This document shows positions 20,786 through 32,982 of a DNA stretch of 64,000 nt, piece after piece. Source of the stretch: Pseudoips prasinana (Eukaryota; Arthropoda; Insecta; Lepidoptera; Nolidae). The stretch lies in the NCBI GenBank assembly GCA_951640165.1, contig OX621242.1, positions 17,415,501 through 17,479,500 on the forward strand, given 5' to 3'. Positions within the stretch are counted from its first letter, which is position 1. Each line of letters begins with the position of its first letter. The translations under genes and the position numbers were made by a program. Below the pieces are notes generated by a model. It ran no database searches, was not told the DNA's origin, and saw only the letters and a list, made by a program, of their open reading frames with translations.

Positions 20786-21688
20786 ATAAAAATCTTGAAT
20801 AGAAATTTTAGACAACCCGTGTATAGAAGATATACTCCACTTTAACTCATGTTAGAAAAATAAGTGTAAGTATTGCAAAACTCCACAAAGCCCAAATGTA
20901 AGTATTTGCTGTAAGCTATTTCTTTAGAAACGAATTAATCGATACAATAAATACAATAAAACTGGCTAGTAGCTAGCCACCTTAAAAAAGCGTAGGCAGG
21001 CTTGTTTGTCAAGTTGAAAGTCACGCGAATTATTAGATAATCAGCGTGGCTATGTAACTCGTCCTCAATTAAGTGTCTTCTTTTTTTATAAGTAATATAA
21101 CTAAGTCAGCAAACACGTACACATATTGTTAGTCAGCGTGACGGCAGAAAACCATTAAAGATTTCTTTTGTGACATTAATGTAAATAAAATTTGTACGCC
21201 TGTGCATGAGGCAACATGTACGATAAGACATATAGTTTTTAACACCTTGCATGCAAATGTATTTATGTATGTATACTACATGTTATAACAAATAATTTTT
21301 TATCTTATCTTATCTGTCATTTACTGAAAATTATTTAAAAAAAAACAATACTATTTGATGCAAAATCTACCAACTGAGTTTATGAAATGTTTACAAACAG
21401 TTTTGTTATATGCTACATTTAAAGAAACTCGTTATTATATAATACAGAAGCCGCACCATCAGTATTAGTGGTAAACGGATGGTTTGCAAAATACAAGATT
21501 GGCAACGTAAATTATTCTGACGTTTTATTGTATGATGAAATCACCGCTAATATATCGTACGATCGGAAGCGAATTAAACACACAATTTGATTAAGATGAA
21601 TAGTTTCAGAAGCCTTCATTTTACTTTCCGTTCGTGCAACATGTTACTATTAAAATCTACGATTGAATAAATGAGTAGTACCTTCAAT
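20786..21688. other. No gene seen
   Basis: Nothing recognisable beyond AT-rich sequence. Confidence 0.35.
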
Positions 21689-22170
21689 GGGTATGTACCC
21701 ATAGCGAGAGCCCACCATAAGATTTCATAAAGGATAATATGGTCTACTAGAAACTGTTGCGTAAATTACACCAAACACGTCATGTTTCAAGCTTGTACTA
21801 AAGAAAATCATAGCAGTTCAATTGCTAACTATACAGCCGCTGCACATACGCTCTCCAAAGATCATGATTTAGTTTTAATACTTGTGTTCAGTAAGAATTT
21901 TCACCTCGGTTTGTTATTTATCCACCGACCAAAGACGTCCCTTTACTTTTTCTGCCTCGTTCTCGTTGTTTTTACGATATCTGTGTCTTTTTTTGTTTAA
22001 AGCCTATCGTTATATTCGTATGGTTAGCAACTGAACTGCTATGCTTTTCCTTAGTATAAGCTTGGAACATGTGTGTAGTGTAATTTACGGAATCGTTCTC
22101 ATTCTAGACCATATTATCCTTTATGAAATCTTGTGGTGAGCTCTCATATTCCGCTATAGGTACCTATTCA
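21689..22170. mobile_element. Foldback element with about 150-bp imperfect inverted repeats
   Basis: The left arm 21689..21834 and right arm 22018..22170 are imperfect reverse complements. GATTTCATAAAGGATAATAT, GTAAATTACAC, CAAGCTT.TACTAA and CATAGCAGTTCA are among the matched blocks. A 183-bp unmatched loop separates them. The arm ends are blurred (GGGTATGTACCCATAGCG versus AATAGGTACCTATAGCGG), and I could not define a target duplication. The 72-codon ORF inside is by chance. Confidence 0.75.
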
Positions 22171-22651
22171 TATACCTTATTAATTTAATCAATCGTGGCT
22201 TTACACAGGATTACGTAACGATAACATTCTTAAGTGCCGGCAATTAATATGATAATCCGTCGAAACAGCGGTGAGATATGGTTTGAGATCTAGAATTGAC
22301 ACTTTTCTTTTATATTTAAGTAGTTTAAGAGATATAATATTGTAGATTAGATATTGGGATGTTATTAAATAGTATCTTGTACTATTAAATTCGAAATTAT
22401 TTTAGTGTTCCTAGCCGAATTTGGTTTTAGCGACCAATCATTATAAAGACTACCCAACTACGCACAATATATGTATTATGCTGCATATGAGTAAGTATGT
22501 ACGCAAAGACAAGTGCACTCCCATCAGGAGTGATCACGTGCGGGACCAATAGGAAAAATGTAAAAATAATTCAATTGCAACAGCATTAAACCGTCTGGTG
22601 AAGTAGTTAACTAGGTTAACTGAAAACGTAATGAAAGAACAATAATTGTTT
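22171..22651. other. No gene seen
   Basis: No coding signal. A small ACTCC..GGAGT inverted repeat occurs near 22517. Confidence 0.35.
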
Positions 22652-22838
22652 CATTTTATAAAATTTACACTTCTGCACATTCGGATATGATTATCTAATA
22701 AAAATTAAAACGTCCTTTACACGAGGTCGCCGATAGGAACATGGAGGTACATAGGAACATGGAGGTAATTTCACCTCCATGTTCCTATCGGCGACCTCGT
22801 GTAAATGTAATGTGCAGAAGTGTACATTTTATAAAATG
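22652..22838. mobile_element. 187-bp foldback element with nested inverted repeats
   Basis: Outer arms: CATTTTATAAAATTTACACT... at 22652-22681 and its complement at 22809-22838 with one mismatch. Inner arms: 22716-22748 and 22773-22805 are perfect 33-bp inverted repeats (TTTACACGAGGTCGCCG...). The loop 22749-22772 carries an extra copy of part of the left inner arm (ATAGGAACATGGAGGTA). Confidence 0.8.
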
Positions 22839-23439
22839 TATGAGGTTGAGTATTTTTTTTATTGTATAATCTGAGAATTCACCCTATCACCTAATGTGAC
22901 GACTCCATTAGTTCAATCCCTGATATGAATACTACTAGTGAGATTGGAAATTTTCCCTTGGTAGTAGAAGTGGTAGTGCACCTATTACGATTGACAAAAA
23001 ATTAATTATTATTATAAATCTGAAGCCTGCCAATTGCATTGATGAATAGTGTTAATATATTTGTATAATTTTTACACTATTCTTCGATGATGTGATTTTT
23101 TATAATAAATAAAATCAATAAAGCCAAGTTGATTCTGTCAAAGTCGATAGAATATAGTTAGCTCCAACCAATTAATTTGTATCTGACTTTCACCTAATTA
23201 GCTAATAAGCGGTGTCTCACTTTGATATTAAATTAGCAATAGGTATCCTAAGAAGCTATGTCAAATTAAAGCCAATTTTAAAATAACGGGTGTTAACTTT
23301 CTGCCAATAAAGATCTGTCAGATCAAATGGTCATTAAAGAGTTGAAGGTCAACATTAGTATAATGATCGAAAGAGAAATTATGTGATACAAATGGGTCTA
23401 TTAGACGACAAATTTTCTACTTAAAATAGTGAATTAGTG
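22839..23439. other. No gene seen
   Basis: AT-rich sequence leading into the tandem array; no features. Confidence 0.35.
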
Positions 23440-23935
23440 AAAAGCCACAGTTATAATTTTGATAACTAATCAATTTGAGTGTTTTCAAACTTGTCGCTTA
23501 TCTAGCGGTAGCTAAACATTTAAATAGTTTAGGAGGTGTTATCAAAATTAATTAATGTGTTTGAGAGTTATCAAATTTATCTTTGATCTAGCGGTATCTG
23601 AAAATATATTGGTTTTAGAGGTGTAATTGGGAGTTACCGTCTTTCTCGTTGATCTAGCGGTTGTTTAAACATATTAGTTTGGGAGGTGTCATCAATATAA
23701 GTAGGCACGTGTAATTGGGAGTTACCGACTGTCTCGTTGATCTAGTGGTTGTTTAAAATATATTAGTTTGGGAGTTATCATCAATATGAGTAGGTACATA
23801 CGTGTAATTGGGAGTAACCGACTTACTCATCGATCTAGCGATTGCTTAAAATGTATTAGTTTTTGAGATTTTTCAATATGAGTAAGTAAGTGCAATTGGA
23901 AGTTACCGACTTCCCCGTTTATCTAGCTGTTGCTT
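23440..23935 (+). repeat. Degenerate tandem array, about 90-bp unit, left part
   Basis: Repeating landmarks are GATCTAGCGG(T/A)TG at about 23501, 23587, 23653, 23741, 23834 and 23922 (spacing 66-93), GGGAGTTACCGACT, TATTAGTTTGGGAG and ATCAATATGAGTAGGTA. Divergence increases to the left. No ORF. The last unit is cut in the middle by a retroelement and resumes at 25014. Confidence 0.8.
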
Positions 23936-25013
23936 AGGATAAGATAGTATAAGATAAATACTCTTTATTGCACACCAATTACAGAGAAAAAATAAAGAAA
24001 GCACTGAAAGCAAATTGTACAATAAGCGGTCTTATCATAGTCAGGGATCTGTTCCAGACAACCTTTGGATGGATAAGATGCAGAAATAAAGAAAGACAAC
24101 ATGATAAGGGTAGTGCAAGATAAAAGAATTTAAGTAGGAATAGAAACACTTACTTACAAACTAATAATGGCGTTTACTTAATAGTAATACTACCATATGA
24201 TTAATAAATTTGATACAACACACACTTAATTACATAAATATAATATTAAATACATAATAGACTATATAATACGGAAGAACAGTGGCAACGCATTCAAAGT
24301 GACAAGTAGTGGTTTTGAACAAACCAGGGGATTGAGCATGTCTAATTGTTAAAGGCAACGCATTCCAGAGGCGAGCTGCCTCAAAGGTTTAGGTTTTCTG
24401 ATGATCTCAATGATCTCGCATGTGTATCACTTAGAAAGTGAAATCGCTCTTTAAGATAATAGGAGTCACAGAATTAAAGATAATGCTGTATTAAAAGGAC
24501 TCACCCGGAATGCACAAAATATGTGCATTCCGGCGAAGGCGTATAGGGAGCCACTTGTGTTTTATACGAAATTCAGATATGTGGTCATACTTGCGGAGCT
24601 TTAATATGAATCTTATACGTACAAAAATTTTGAAGTCGCTCAAGCTTGTCATATTGCTCTTGGGTCAAATCGAGATAACTGTCCACAGCATAGTCGAGAA
24701 TAGGAAGAAGGATAGATTAAGCACGCGCTATCTTAGTGGTTACTGCTAAAAAATTCGAAGCCTCAGAGATCCCACAGATGCAAAGTCTCTACGGCTAACC
24801 TCCTGCAACTGAGAAACCCAAGAGAGATCCTTGGCAATGTATATCCCCAAATTTTTCACTTTATCCCTTAAAGGTACTACAATTGCATTGTCAAACATTA
24901 TATTAGAGACTTTGGATCTCATTCTGGTACTGCCAACGATAATGGCCTGAGATTTAGACGGGTTGATTGTTAGCCCGTAACATTTACTCCATGCGAATAT
25001 GTGTTAAAAAATA
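23936..25013 (-). pseudogene. Antisense non-LTR reverse transcriptase 3' half, inserted in the tandem array
   Basis: On the minus strand the sequence begins with INPSKSQAIIVGSTRMRSK, VPLRDKVKNLGIYI, LLPILDYA, a QYDKLERLQNFC stretch and WLPIRLRRN, then further on AARLWNALPLTIR. This is the RT thumb and C-terminal domain of a Jockey-like element, with several frameshifts and stops. Its 3' end, at 23936-23975, reads (complement) CAATAAAGAGTATTTATCTT and a TATCTTA-type tail. Similar to the fragment at 15955..16893, which ends where this one's preserved region begins. Confidence 0.75.
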
Positions 25014-25140
25014 AAATATATAAGTTTGTGAGATGTTATCAATATGAGTAGGTACATGCAAGGTACATGCATGGGAATTACCGACTTCCTTGTTTATTAA
25101 GCGGTTGCCTGAAATAATTAGTTTGGATGTTTGTAACACA
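25014..25140 (+). repeat. Tandem array, right part
   Basis: AAGTTTGTGAGATGTTATCA, ATATGAGTAGGTACATGC (with a short internal duplication of AGGTACATGC), then GGGAATTACCGACTTCC and AAGCGGTTGCCTGAAATAAT. This is unit 6 continued plus unit 7. Confidence 0.75.
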
Positions 25141-25279
25141 ATGAACAAACTTCCGAAAATGTAAGTAAACATGTTAAGAATAAAAGTGTGATTGGATTTT
25201 TAATAACCCTAGCAATAACTGATCTTAGTAGGAGGTTCAGGAATTTTAACGCCGTGTCTCGCTGGGGCAGTCAAAGGCA

Positions 25280-25302
25280 TTAATTATTATTATTATTATT
25301 CG
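25280..25302. repeat. (ATT)n microsatellite
   Basis: TAATTATTATTATTATTATT. It is followed by CGTTTATTTCGACCAACAAG, probably an old repeat whose simple-sequence end this is. Confidence 0.7.
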
Positions 25303-25519
25303 TTTATTTCGACCAACAAGTGGATCATAATTAATACATTAAAATTAGAGAAATAAGACAAAACACAACACAAAATTACATTAGAACTTAAAAAGTAAAT
25401 TGGGCAAAGTCAATGAATTAAAATTAATAATATGTCACGAAAATTAAAATTGTTATTAAAATTAAAATATAATTAAGAGAATACGGACCGATAATGATAC
25501 GGAATGATAATGCTGTGCC

Positions 25520-25742
25520 CATTATAGGTATTCCGACATAATCAAATGTTGGAATACCTATTGGTTTGGATTGTCTGACTGGATTACGAGACTAATCTAA
25601 AACAGAGTTCAGTATATCTGGGACAGGCAAAAGCATTAGTCCTGTGCTTGATTATGTCGGAATACCTATTATGTCGGATTGTCTGACTGGATTACGAGAC
25701 TAATTGAAAGCAGAGTTCAGTATATTTGGGTAGTTCACAAAT
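25520..25742. repeat. Direct plus inverted duplication
   Basis: Two direct copies of about 72 bp begin GGAATACCTATT at 25552 and 25663; both contain GATTGTCTGACTGGATTACG and CAGAGTTCAGTATAT. In addition AGGTATTCCGACATAATCAA (about 25526) is the complement of TTGATTATGTCGGAATACCT (about 25651). No ORF. Confidence 0.75.
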
Positions 25743-26699
25743 ATCTGATTGGGATTGATTCGTGGTAAAATTTAAACACTTTCATAATGTATAAACATGG
25801 TGATGGTTATAGATAATTTAACTCTTTCACGCGTAAATGATTTAATTAGTATTGTTTTTGTTCTAACCTGGGAACTTTTGTAAATAAGATGTTCATTGCT
25901 ATTATTAACCAACTAATAATTTATTGTTTACTTTTAAAATGTTTATATACTTCTATCATTTACCGTAATAAAAGGGCAAAGAATTACAGAACTTTCAAAC
26001 AAGTAGGTAGATACTTATTAAATTATTTAGTGAAAGGATTATAATATTCTTCCAAAATACTTGAATAAATTAAACTGACAGGTCTTAAAATATTATTACT
26101 GCAATTTTGTTAATGGAATGCATTGATATTACATTAAGATTATTTGGTGTTAGAAAAAATGGAGCCATTATCTGATAATAGACATACCTAAACGATTAGT
26201 TGGGGATAGCAGAATGTATAAATATTCATGCGGTTACATGTGATTATATTTATTAAGTTTGCATATGTAAAGTGCCTACAAGTGTTGTTTCTATGGCATC
26301 TTTCAGTAGTTAAGACACCCGCTGTTCATTTAGATATTTTATAGGACAGTAAATTATAATGAATTTGAGATAGGACAGGAAGTGTGCTATTAAATTTAAT
26401 TATAATAAAAACACGTTTTTCGATGTTGGGACGTTTACCTCTGCTAATTGGTACTGGTAAAAGTTTTTAATTTATGCAAATTATATTCTTCATTTCAAGT
26501 CACATGTTTCTGCTAATTAAATGTGTCATAATGTATAGTTTTTTGGCGAGCGGTTACACTCATTCTCTCTCTCTGTTTTACCTTGTTATTTTCCCTATTC
26601 TATATCCTGAACCAGTATTCACAATGGTAACAAAATATTTAGTATGCTATTGTGCTCTGAACTCAAAATCTATGGTGAATCAGTAGCTGAGATCAGACC
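25743..26699. other. No gene seen
   Basis: A 70-codon hydrophobic ORF at 26474 has no recognisable domain; I do not call it. Confidence 0.35.
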
Positions 26700-26885
26700 T
26701 CGGGACATATTTGAGATGTTTTTATGACAACCGAGACCGCCGCCCATTAGGTCTCTGACATGGCTTTTCGACTACGCCTAATGACTACAACCGGGACCGA
26801 CATCTTAACATACCCTCCGAAGCAAGAGCCGAAGCGAGAGCAAGAGGCTCAGAAATTAAACCACTTTGGCGGTAAAAGATGGATT
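26700..26885 (-). repeat. Interspersed repeat C, copy 2
   Basis: Plus strand: CCCATTAGGTCTCTGACATGG, CCTAATGACTACAACCGGGA, GGCTCAGAAATTAAACCAC and TTTGGCGGT. Same order as 56503..56722, complement of 9863..10040. Contains an AGCAAGAGCCGAAGCGAGAG stretch not in the others. Confidence 0.7.
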
Positions 26886-29800
26886 TATCAAACCTCAAAA
26901 CAAATCCCATATTTACACTGAGATATTTTCCGTATGCATAAGAAATCCGTCACCTCCTGTGCATTATGTTGCTAATATTTCTTCGAAGACGCAGAAAAAT
27001 AAAGTCAGTGGGAAAAACATGTAAGTAAATCTATGGCTAGTCCACTTCATCTGGTAAATCAACAGGAAAATTAGTGTTGTTATTGAATCTTTGGATCTGA
27101 CAGTAAAGTGTGTTTGCTTTTACGGTGTCATGTACGTCAATCAAATTTAAAATGAAGAAATTTTAATTATTATGAGTTTGTTAGTGACGTTCTAAAGTAC
27201 AAATATTTTGCTCATACTTGTGATTGCGAAGTTACTTTACAGTGTTAATATTTTGAGATCGAAGAAATGTGACTGGGGACATTGTTTATTTGCTCTCAAA
27301 GTGTTAACTACGTCAGTCAGACCTACGCAGAATTATTTTAATTAAGTCCGTTACCGACGTTTTCCTTATCTTCGATGTGGATGAAACTGCGAAGTTGGAT
27401 GAAAATATACACTTACAGAGTTTAACTTTTGAGACCAAAAATTATGATGAATTATAAAAAAAAATATTTTTATATTAGACATCCTCATTTTTTGGTTGCA
27501 AAAGTTAACTTATTTAGTCCATACTTTATATTTTTTTTAATCGTGAACAATAATGGTTGTAACAAAAGTACATATATGTGTAATAAGAAGTTACTGTTGG
27601 AAAAAATGTGTGAGAGAGGAGGTTTCACACAGTATTTTTAGAATCGCTTTGAGTTTAAAAAATAATTTTTGAAAATTTATGATGATTGATTAATTGATGA
27701 TTATTTTTCTATGACATGGCACTGGCTCATCTTACATGCACATTCACGTCGACATTAACATGGTCATATGATAGATATTTAATTTATTCGATGAAGTAGT
27801 GAATACCTCTTAGTCTTAGTGTAGACCTCAAATTGAAATAATTGAAATTAATTGAAACAACACCTCTAAGATTGAAGTATAAAGTTGGTTGGTTTTAATG
27901 TAATTTCAGACAAAACTCATTACAGACCATCGATATTCCTTAGATTACTAGCAGAATAATATATAAGCAATATATGTATGCCACATTTAATGATTATCCG
28001 CACAAAACATCGATTTCATCCGATCAGGGTCTTAATAATACATATCTATAAAAATGCTCACGTGCCACACATTTACATAGAGATTTTCAAATTAAATAAA
28101 ATTATCATATTATGTATGTAACAGAGATAGCTCTGATCTCATCTAGCTTGTCTGCTTTTGTTCTGTGAAGCAGTGAAAGCCTCTTATGCTTCTAAATGTC
28201 ATGTTTGAAAATTACCAAATAAAATATCTTGTCTTCTATCCTTCATAGTTATACTCTACTCCCATTGACAAGCGGAGTGTCCCATTAAGTGTCTACAGTG
28301 ACGACTAGCACGTGCAGTATTTATAACAAAAAAAAAATGGGACTATATCAAAAGCAATTCCTTATCAAATGAAAACAAGTTTATCTAAATCAATTAGAAA
28401 ACAATGGAAAAATCCAGAAAGCAAAAAGTATCTGACGCATTAAGATTTTCTTAAAAATGTATTATTTTCTATGTGTATTAAATCATCCATCATTTACCTG
28501 TACATGGTAAATGATGTATTGGCTGAGTATAGTAAATGATGTCAAATAACTAATTTGGCCTTGTCATCAATATTTATAAACAAACTATTGTGTATTTTTA
28601 GGCACAATGAGTAGGCGTTCAAATGTTTTAAACTCATTTATTACGTTTAAACTATATGGTGATAAATGCACATATATTTGTTATTAATAGATTTACAGCC
28701 CGTAGGTATTTGATTATCGTTTAATAATGTCATCATAAAACACAAAAAAATGAGCTTACAGTGTTGCCAGACCTGCTGATTTTATGTATCTAAGTATTAA
28801 TGATTATATAAGGCGATATGTCTCTTCAACCTTTTTGCTACCACACATCTCTCTAATCGTAACCTACCTTAGGTAGGTAGGTACCTTATTACGATTGGAG
28901 AGCTAAAACATGATGACATGATTTGGTCACCGTTTTGTACGATATCATGTGTGAAATTGAGCCAGACTATCCAAATTCAGACTGAACATCATTACTAAGT
29001 AGGCTAATTAAGAACAATAGAAACCGAGATATTCAAATAACAACTTGATTTTGTAGCTAAATTCTTATCATATTATTGACCTCACCTATGCCACTCACAT
29101 AAGCCGATATTTTCATGTGAAAGTGTCTCCCGACTTTTATTGGAATGATGTTCCTTAGGAGTAAACGTGTTCTTGGTAATAACATAATAATACATTTTGT
29201 AATAATGTCATTTTATTGGTTTTCGTCATCTGCAAATCACAATTCAACATCTATCTACCTACCTAGCGGCTCCTTACATTAAGGGTGCAGACAAATTATA
29301 CATACCTTAAACTGAAAATCAGATTAATTTTCTACGCCATTTCGCGAAACTGTCTTATAATTAATAATTAACGAAATAAATAGAACTACCGCTAAGTTAA
29401 ATTCATAATTTTTGCAAATAAGTACTAGTTATGACTTAAAAAAAGTTACAATTTAATGACGTTATTATAGAAGATGAATTAGTGTCTAAAAACTAAAAAG
29501 AAATAATTTGAATAAACATGATTTTATATCATATAAAGCTCTATAACACATTTCCTAAATGTAAAAGTATAGGCCTATATATTTCTGGTTTTTAATAACG
29601 TGTAACAGAAATTAGAAGTTATATTGATGGACCTCAATTAGTAAATTAACTGGATAATACCCAAATAAAAACCCTCAATAAAAAATATGTCAATATTACC
29701 GGGCAATATTTAGCAATAGTTTAATTTTGACATAGTTTCTACAGATTTTGAAAAACATAAGCTACCCAGGCCATTTCTTTTTTTAATTTCTGTCTCAAAC

Positions 29801-31319
29801 GAAAAAAGTCCTATGTTTACTTTACTTTCGAGACATTTTGATTTGAAAATTTGGAAAACGTTTTGCTTTTGCAGGTTCTTAATTATGAGTACCTATTTTT
29901 GTTTCAAGTTGTATGGTCAAACATAAAACTATAGATACTCACTATATCGAGATATCAAGTGTACGACTCACAACAAACCGTTAGCCAAACTGTCACAAAG
30001 TTATAAATTGTGAGATTTGCTTAATTTAGAAGGTCTTTCACCGTTCGCAAAAACTAGATAATTTGAATTTTGATATTTTATTTTATTTCTATCAGATGTT
30101 TAAATGCCCATTGTGTCTAATGAAGTTTTAATAGCCGATGACCTCAGTTTTGAGTTTGATTGTTGTTTATTATGAACTCATAAATGCTTTTACCAGTATA
30201 GTTATTTCTCTGATTAGTTTTATATTTCCAATATTTAGGTTTATAGATTAAAAGCATTCAACTATCTTACCAAAAACGATAAAAAATATTCATGAGTGAG
30301 TCATAAGTCTAACATGATAGGCTATCCTAACGCCACGTGATAGCGTGATTTGGGTTTGAGATGTTAAATTACAGACGATCAAAGATAAAAGGATTTAGAA
30401 GTTATACTAATAAATAGAAATGAACAAATTTTACATATGTTAACAAAGTTCAACAACCGATGCGATTTCGGCTAAAGTGTCGTTTAAAGATACGACTGGT
30501 TTCGACACAAAAGAGTGGACCTAGTTTGACAATTATGGTACAATACTTTATAAAGTTTTGTTCCATAATTGTCAGAACATAATATAAATTTATTAGTATA
30601 CTATAATTTTGGTGGGTTTTATTAGTAAATTTAACGATAATTTGTGACATACTAACATCAATCGAGGAAACAATATGAACCAGTCTATAATTTTAAGATA
30701 GTACAGAAGAATTTAGACTATTGTAGTTAAAATAGTGTCTTACGATCATTATTTAAATAGTGGACGAAGAAAAGGACGTATATCATAATCAGCATATACT
30801 CTTGATTCATCCAAAAGTTATGACATCAATTCTTGAAGAAGAATAAAACGAACCCTTATACCAACGCGCCAAAATGACCTTGATAGTTTCCTTTTATTTA
30901 TGGGTTCCCATACAAAAACCATTATGGACACCTGGTTTAACAATAAAGTTTTGTAGCTCATCATCAATGGCGGTTTTTGATTAGTGGAGTTAATAGCCTC
31001 ATTAATCTTTGTCCTATATTGATACACCTGATCCTTTTAAATCTTGTTGACAAGTGGACTTTAGGCAATGAACTTGAATCTTTTATCGATCTAGTTTGAT
31101 GTTGGTCATATTAACACGATATAGCTGAATGGGGACATCTAAACAGGTACTTTAAGAAGCGCTAGAAACTTGACATTTGTGAATTTATATCAAAGTTACT
31201 AGTTTTTATTTCCATCAGATTCCTTTATTTTTTATCGATATTCTACAATAACAACCTTATGGTAATTTAAGTATTTTACTATTTATTTCTTATTCGAGTA
31301 TTGATTTTCCAGGCACAAG
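26886..31319. other. Long stretch without recognised genes
   Basis: AT-rich throughout. Small inverted repeats: CATCATTTACC/GGTAAATGATG at 28488-28516; an ATCGTAA/TTACGAT pair around 28857-28905; TGACAATTATGG/CCATAATTGTCA at 30527-30574. Minus-strand ORF 30818..31027 (69 codons) has mixed composition but no family I recognise. This is the emptiest part of the window. Confidence 0.4.
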
Positions 31320-31550
31320 TCTTCGGTTGGCCTATCATCATCATCATCATAACAGCCGAAAGACGTCCATTGCCGGACAAAGGCCTCCCCCAAGGATCTC
31401 TACAAATGCCGGTGCCCGCATTCAGCGGCTTCCCGCGACCCTTGCAAGATCGTCGGTCCACCTTATAGGGGGCCTGCCCACGTTGCGTCTTCCAGTTCGT
31501 GGTCGCCACTTGAGAACCTTTCTGCCCCATGGGCCAGAAAGGTTGGCCTA
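31320..31550 (-). pseudogene. RTE reverse transcriptase C-terminus with (GAT)n tail
   Basis: The plus strand begins with (CAT)n, CAGCCGAAAGACGTCCATTG, AAGGCCTCCCCCAAGGATC, AAGATCGTCGGTCCACC and GTCTTCCAGTTCGTGG. In the complement, scattered frames give the RTE end pattern (GRP..RW.DD followed by W...A.DR..W...GEAF.QQW). Frame breaks are present. The ORFs on both strands here are readings of this relic. Confidence 0.7.
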
Positions 31551-31799
31551 TACTACGCTCTAATTCAGTTTTGTTTTAGTTATATTTTATTTAAGATGGT
31601 TTCATTGTTTAAAATAGACCCAACTAACTATATAAACTTGGTTAGGCTTAACTTTTTAACGAACTGAATTATTCTGATGACTTAATAAACTTTTTATTAC
31701 TTCATAAGAACATAGCGTTCAATCAATCTGTGAGCAGGTTGACTGGGGAAATACCTCCTTACATAATACATTTAGGTAATAGCGTATTATGTGGTGCAG

Positions 31800-32115
31800 T
31801 TAGGATCAAATGTTTGAGACAGGATAGACAACGTATAAGTAATGCCTTCAAGTGAGTTTGTTTTCCAACTTGGTAGAACAAAAAATAGTCGCCAAAGGGA
31901 TAAGGGTTATAAGGTTGGATGCAAGACCATTAAACTAGGTAAGTCCAACTTGGAGAAAGAGGTCAATCGTAAAATCCAACTCAGTTGTGCAGCGTTCAGG
32001 AAGCAACGTAACATCTTTTCGTCCAAAATACCGCAGTGTTTCAAGTCGAAAGTCATCGACCAGTGATGACTTACGAAACAGAGACATGGTCGCTGACTAT
32101 GGGCCTTATTCTTAT
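31800..32115 (+). pseudogene. RTE reverse transcriptase C-terminal domain fragment
   Basis: Frame 31842..32066 includes LGKSNLEKEVNRKIQLSCAA and a FRKQRNIFSSKIPQCFKSKV run, the thumb/C-terminal pattern of RTE-type RT (E...RI...AF..L..IF.S...P...K..V). It stops at 32064, just where the VLPV.TYG segment would follow. Opposite strand to the fragment at 31320..31550. Confidence 0.7.
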
Positions 32116-32778
32116 GGAATTCTTCAACAACTTCCAGCGATTCAATGATTGTATACTATTTTAATGTATGGCGATTTTCCAAAGACACGTGTTCAGATTT
32201 ATTAAAAAAAACGTATTGGCAACCCGCTTAGCGGTAGACCTCATACTGCCTGATTTTGGCATACCTGAAAAGACTCAAATAGTCGATTTCTGCTTGCCTT
32301 ATAAGAATCGTTGTTTTAAATCCATATTTTGCCACCAGTGGTGGAAAAAAACTAGGTTCCCACTGGGGAACCTAGATTTTCACGACCAAGAGTTTTATAG
32401 GATTCATTGTATCTGCTTTATGCCTATATTTAAGGAGGTCACATATTCACCTGCTTCGGTCATACGATGTTTTCATCAAATTCTTCACTGATATGAATAT
32501 CAACCGCGTTTGAATTCTGAAAACAAGCTATAAACAAAGTCAGTAAGTCATTGCATGGTGCTAGATTGCCAAAAGCAGTTTACAGAGCAGCATCTCGCTG
32601 CTGAGGCATCAAACCACATCTTCTCAGACATTCCAGATATACATTTAATATACATTATTATATACCCCTTCCCTCCGGATCACGAAAGTGTTTAGACGTG
32701 TGCATCTATGTAGCTTAAATTAATAAAAAAACACATTTAAAATTCAAAATATTCTAATAAATAAATTCTTAAAGTACT
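32116..32778. other. No gene seen
   Basis: Short hairpin CTAGGTTCCC/GGGAACCTAG near 32353-32376. The 107-codon ORF at 32168 has no domain. Confidence 0.35.
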
Positions 32779-32982
32779 AGGCGCGCATAACGTATCAAGT
32801 GACGCACGGTGCTAGTGTGAGTGGGATAACAACACGTGTGACGGCAATAGTTACCGGAGGTACGAGTCACACATACCACCTGTCAAGCCACTGACATCTG
32901 TCAACAGTGTTACCAGAGTAAGAAAAATTTTTTTTGTAGAAGTTAAATTAAAATAAATTTCTGCACGAGTGAATCGAGTAGC

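Noticed and set aside
23440..25140. CRISPR-like array
   Set aside because: Units of about 90 bp are degenerate along their whole length with no constant-repeat/variable-spacer pattern, and the DNA is eukaryotic.
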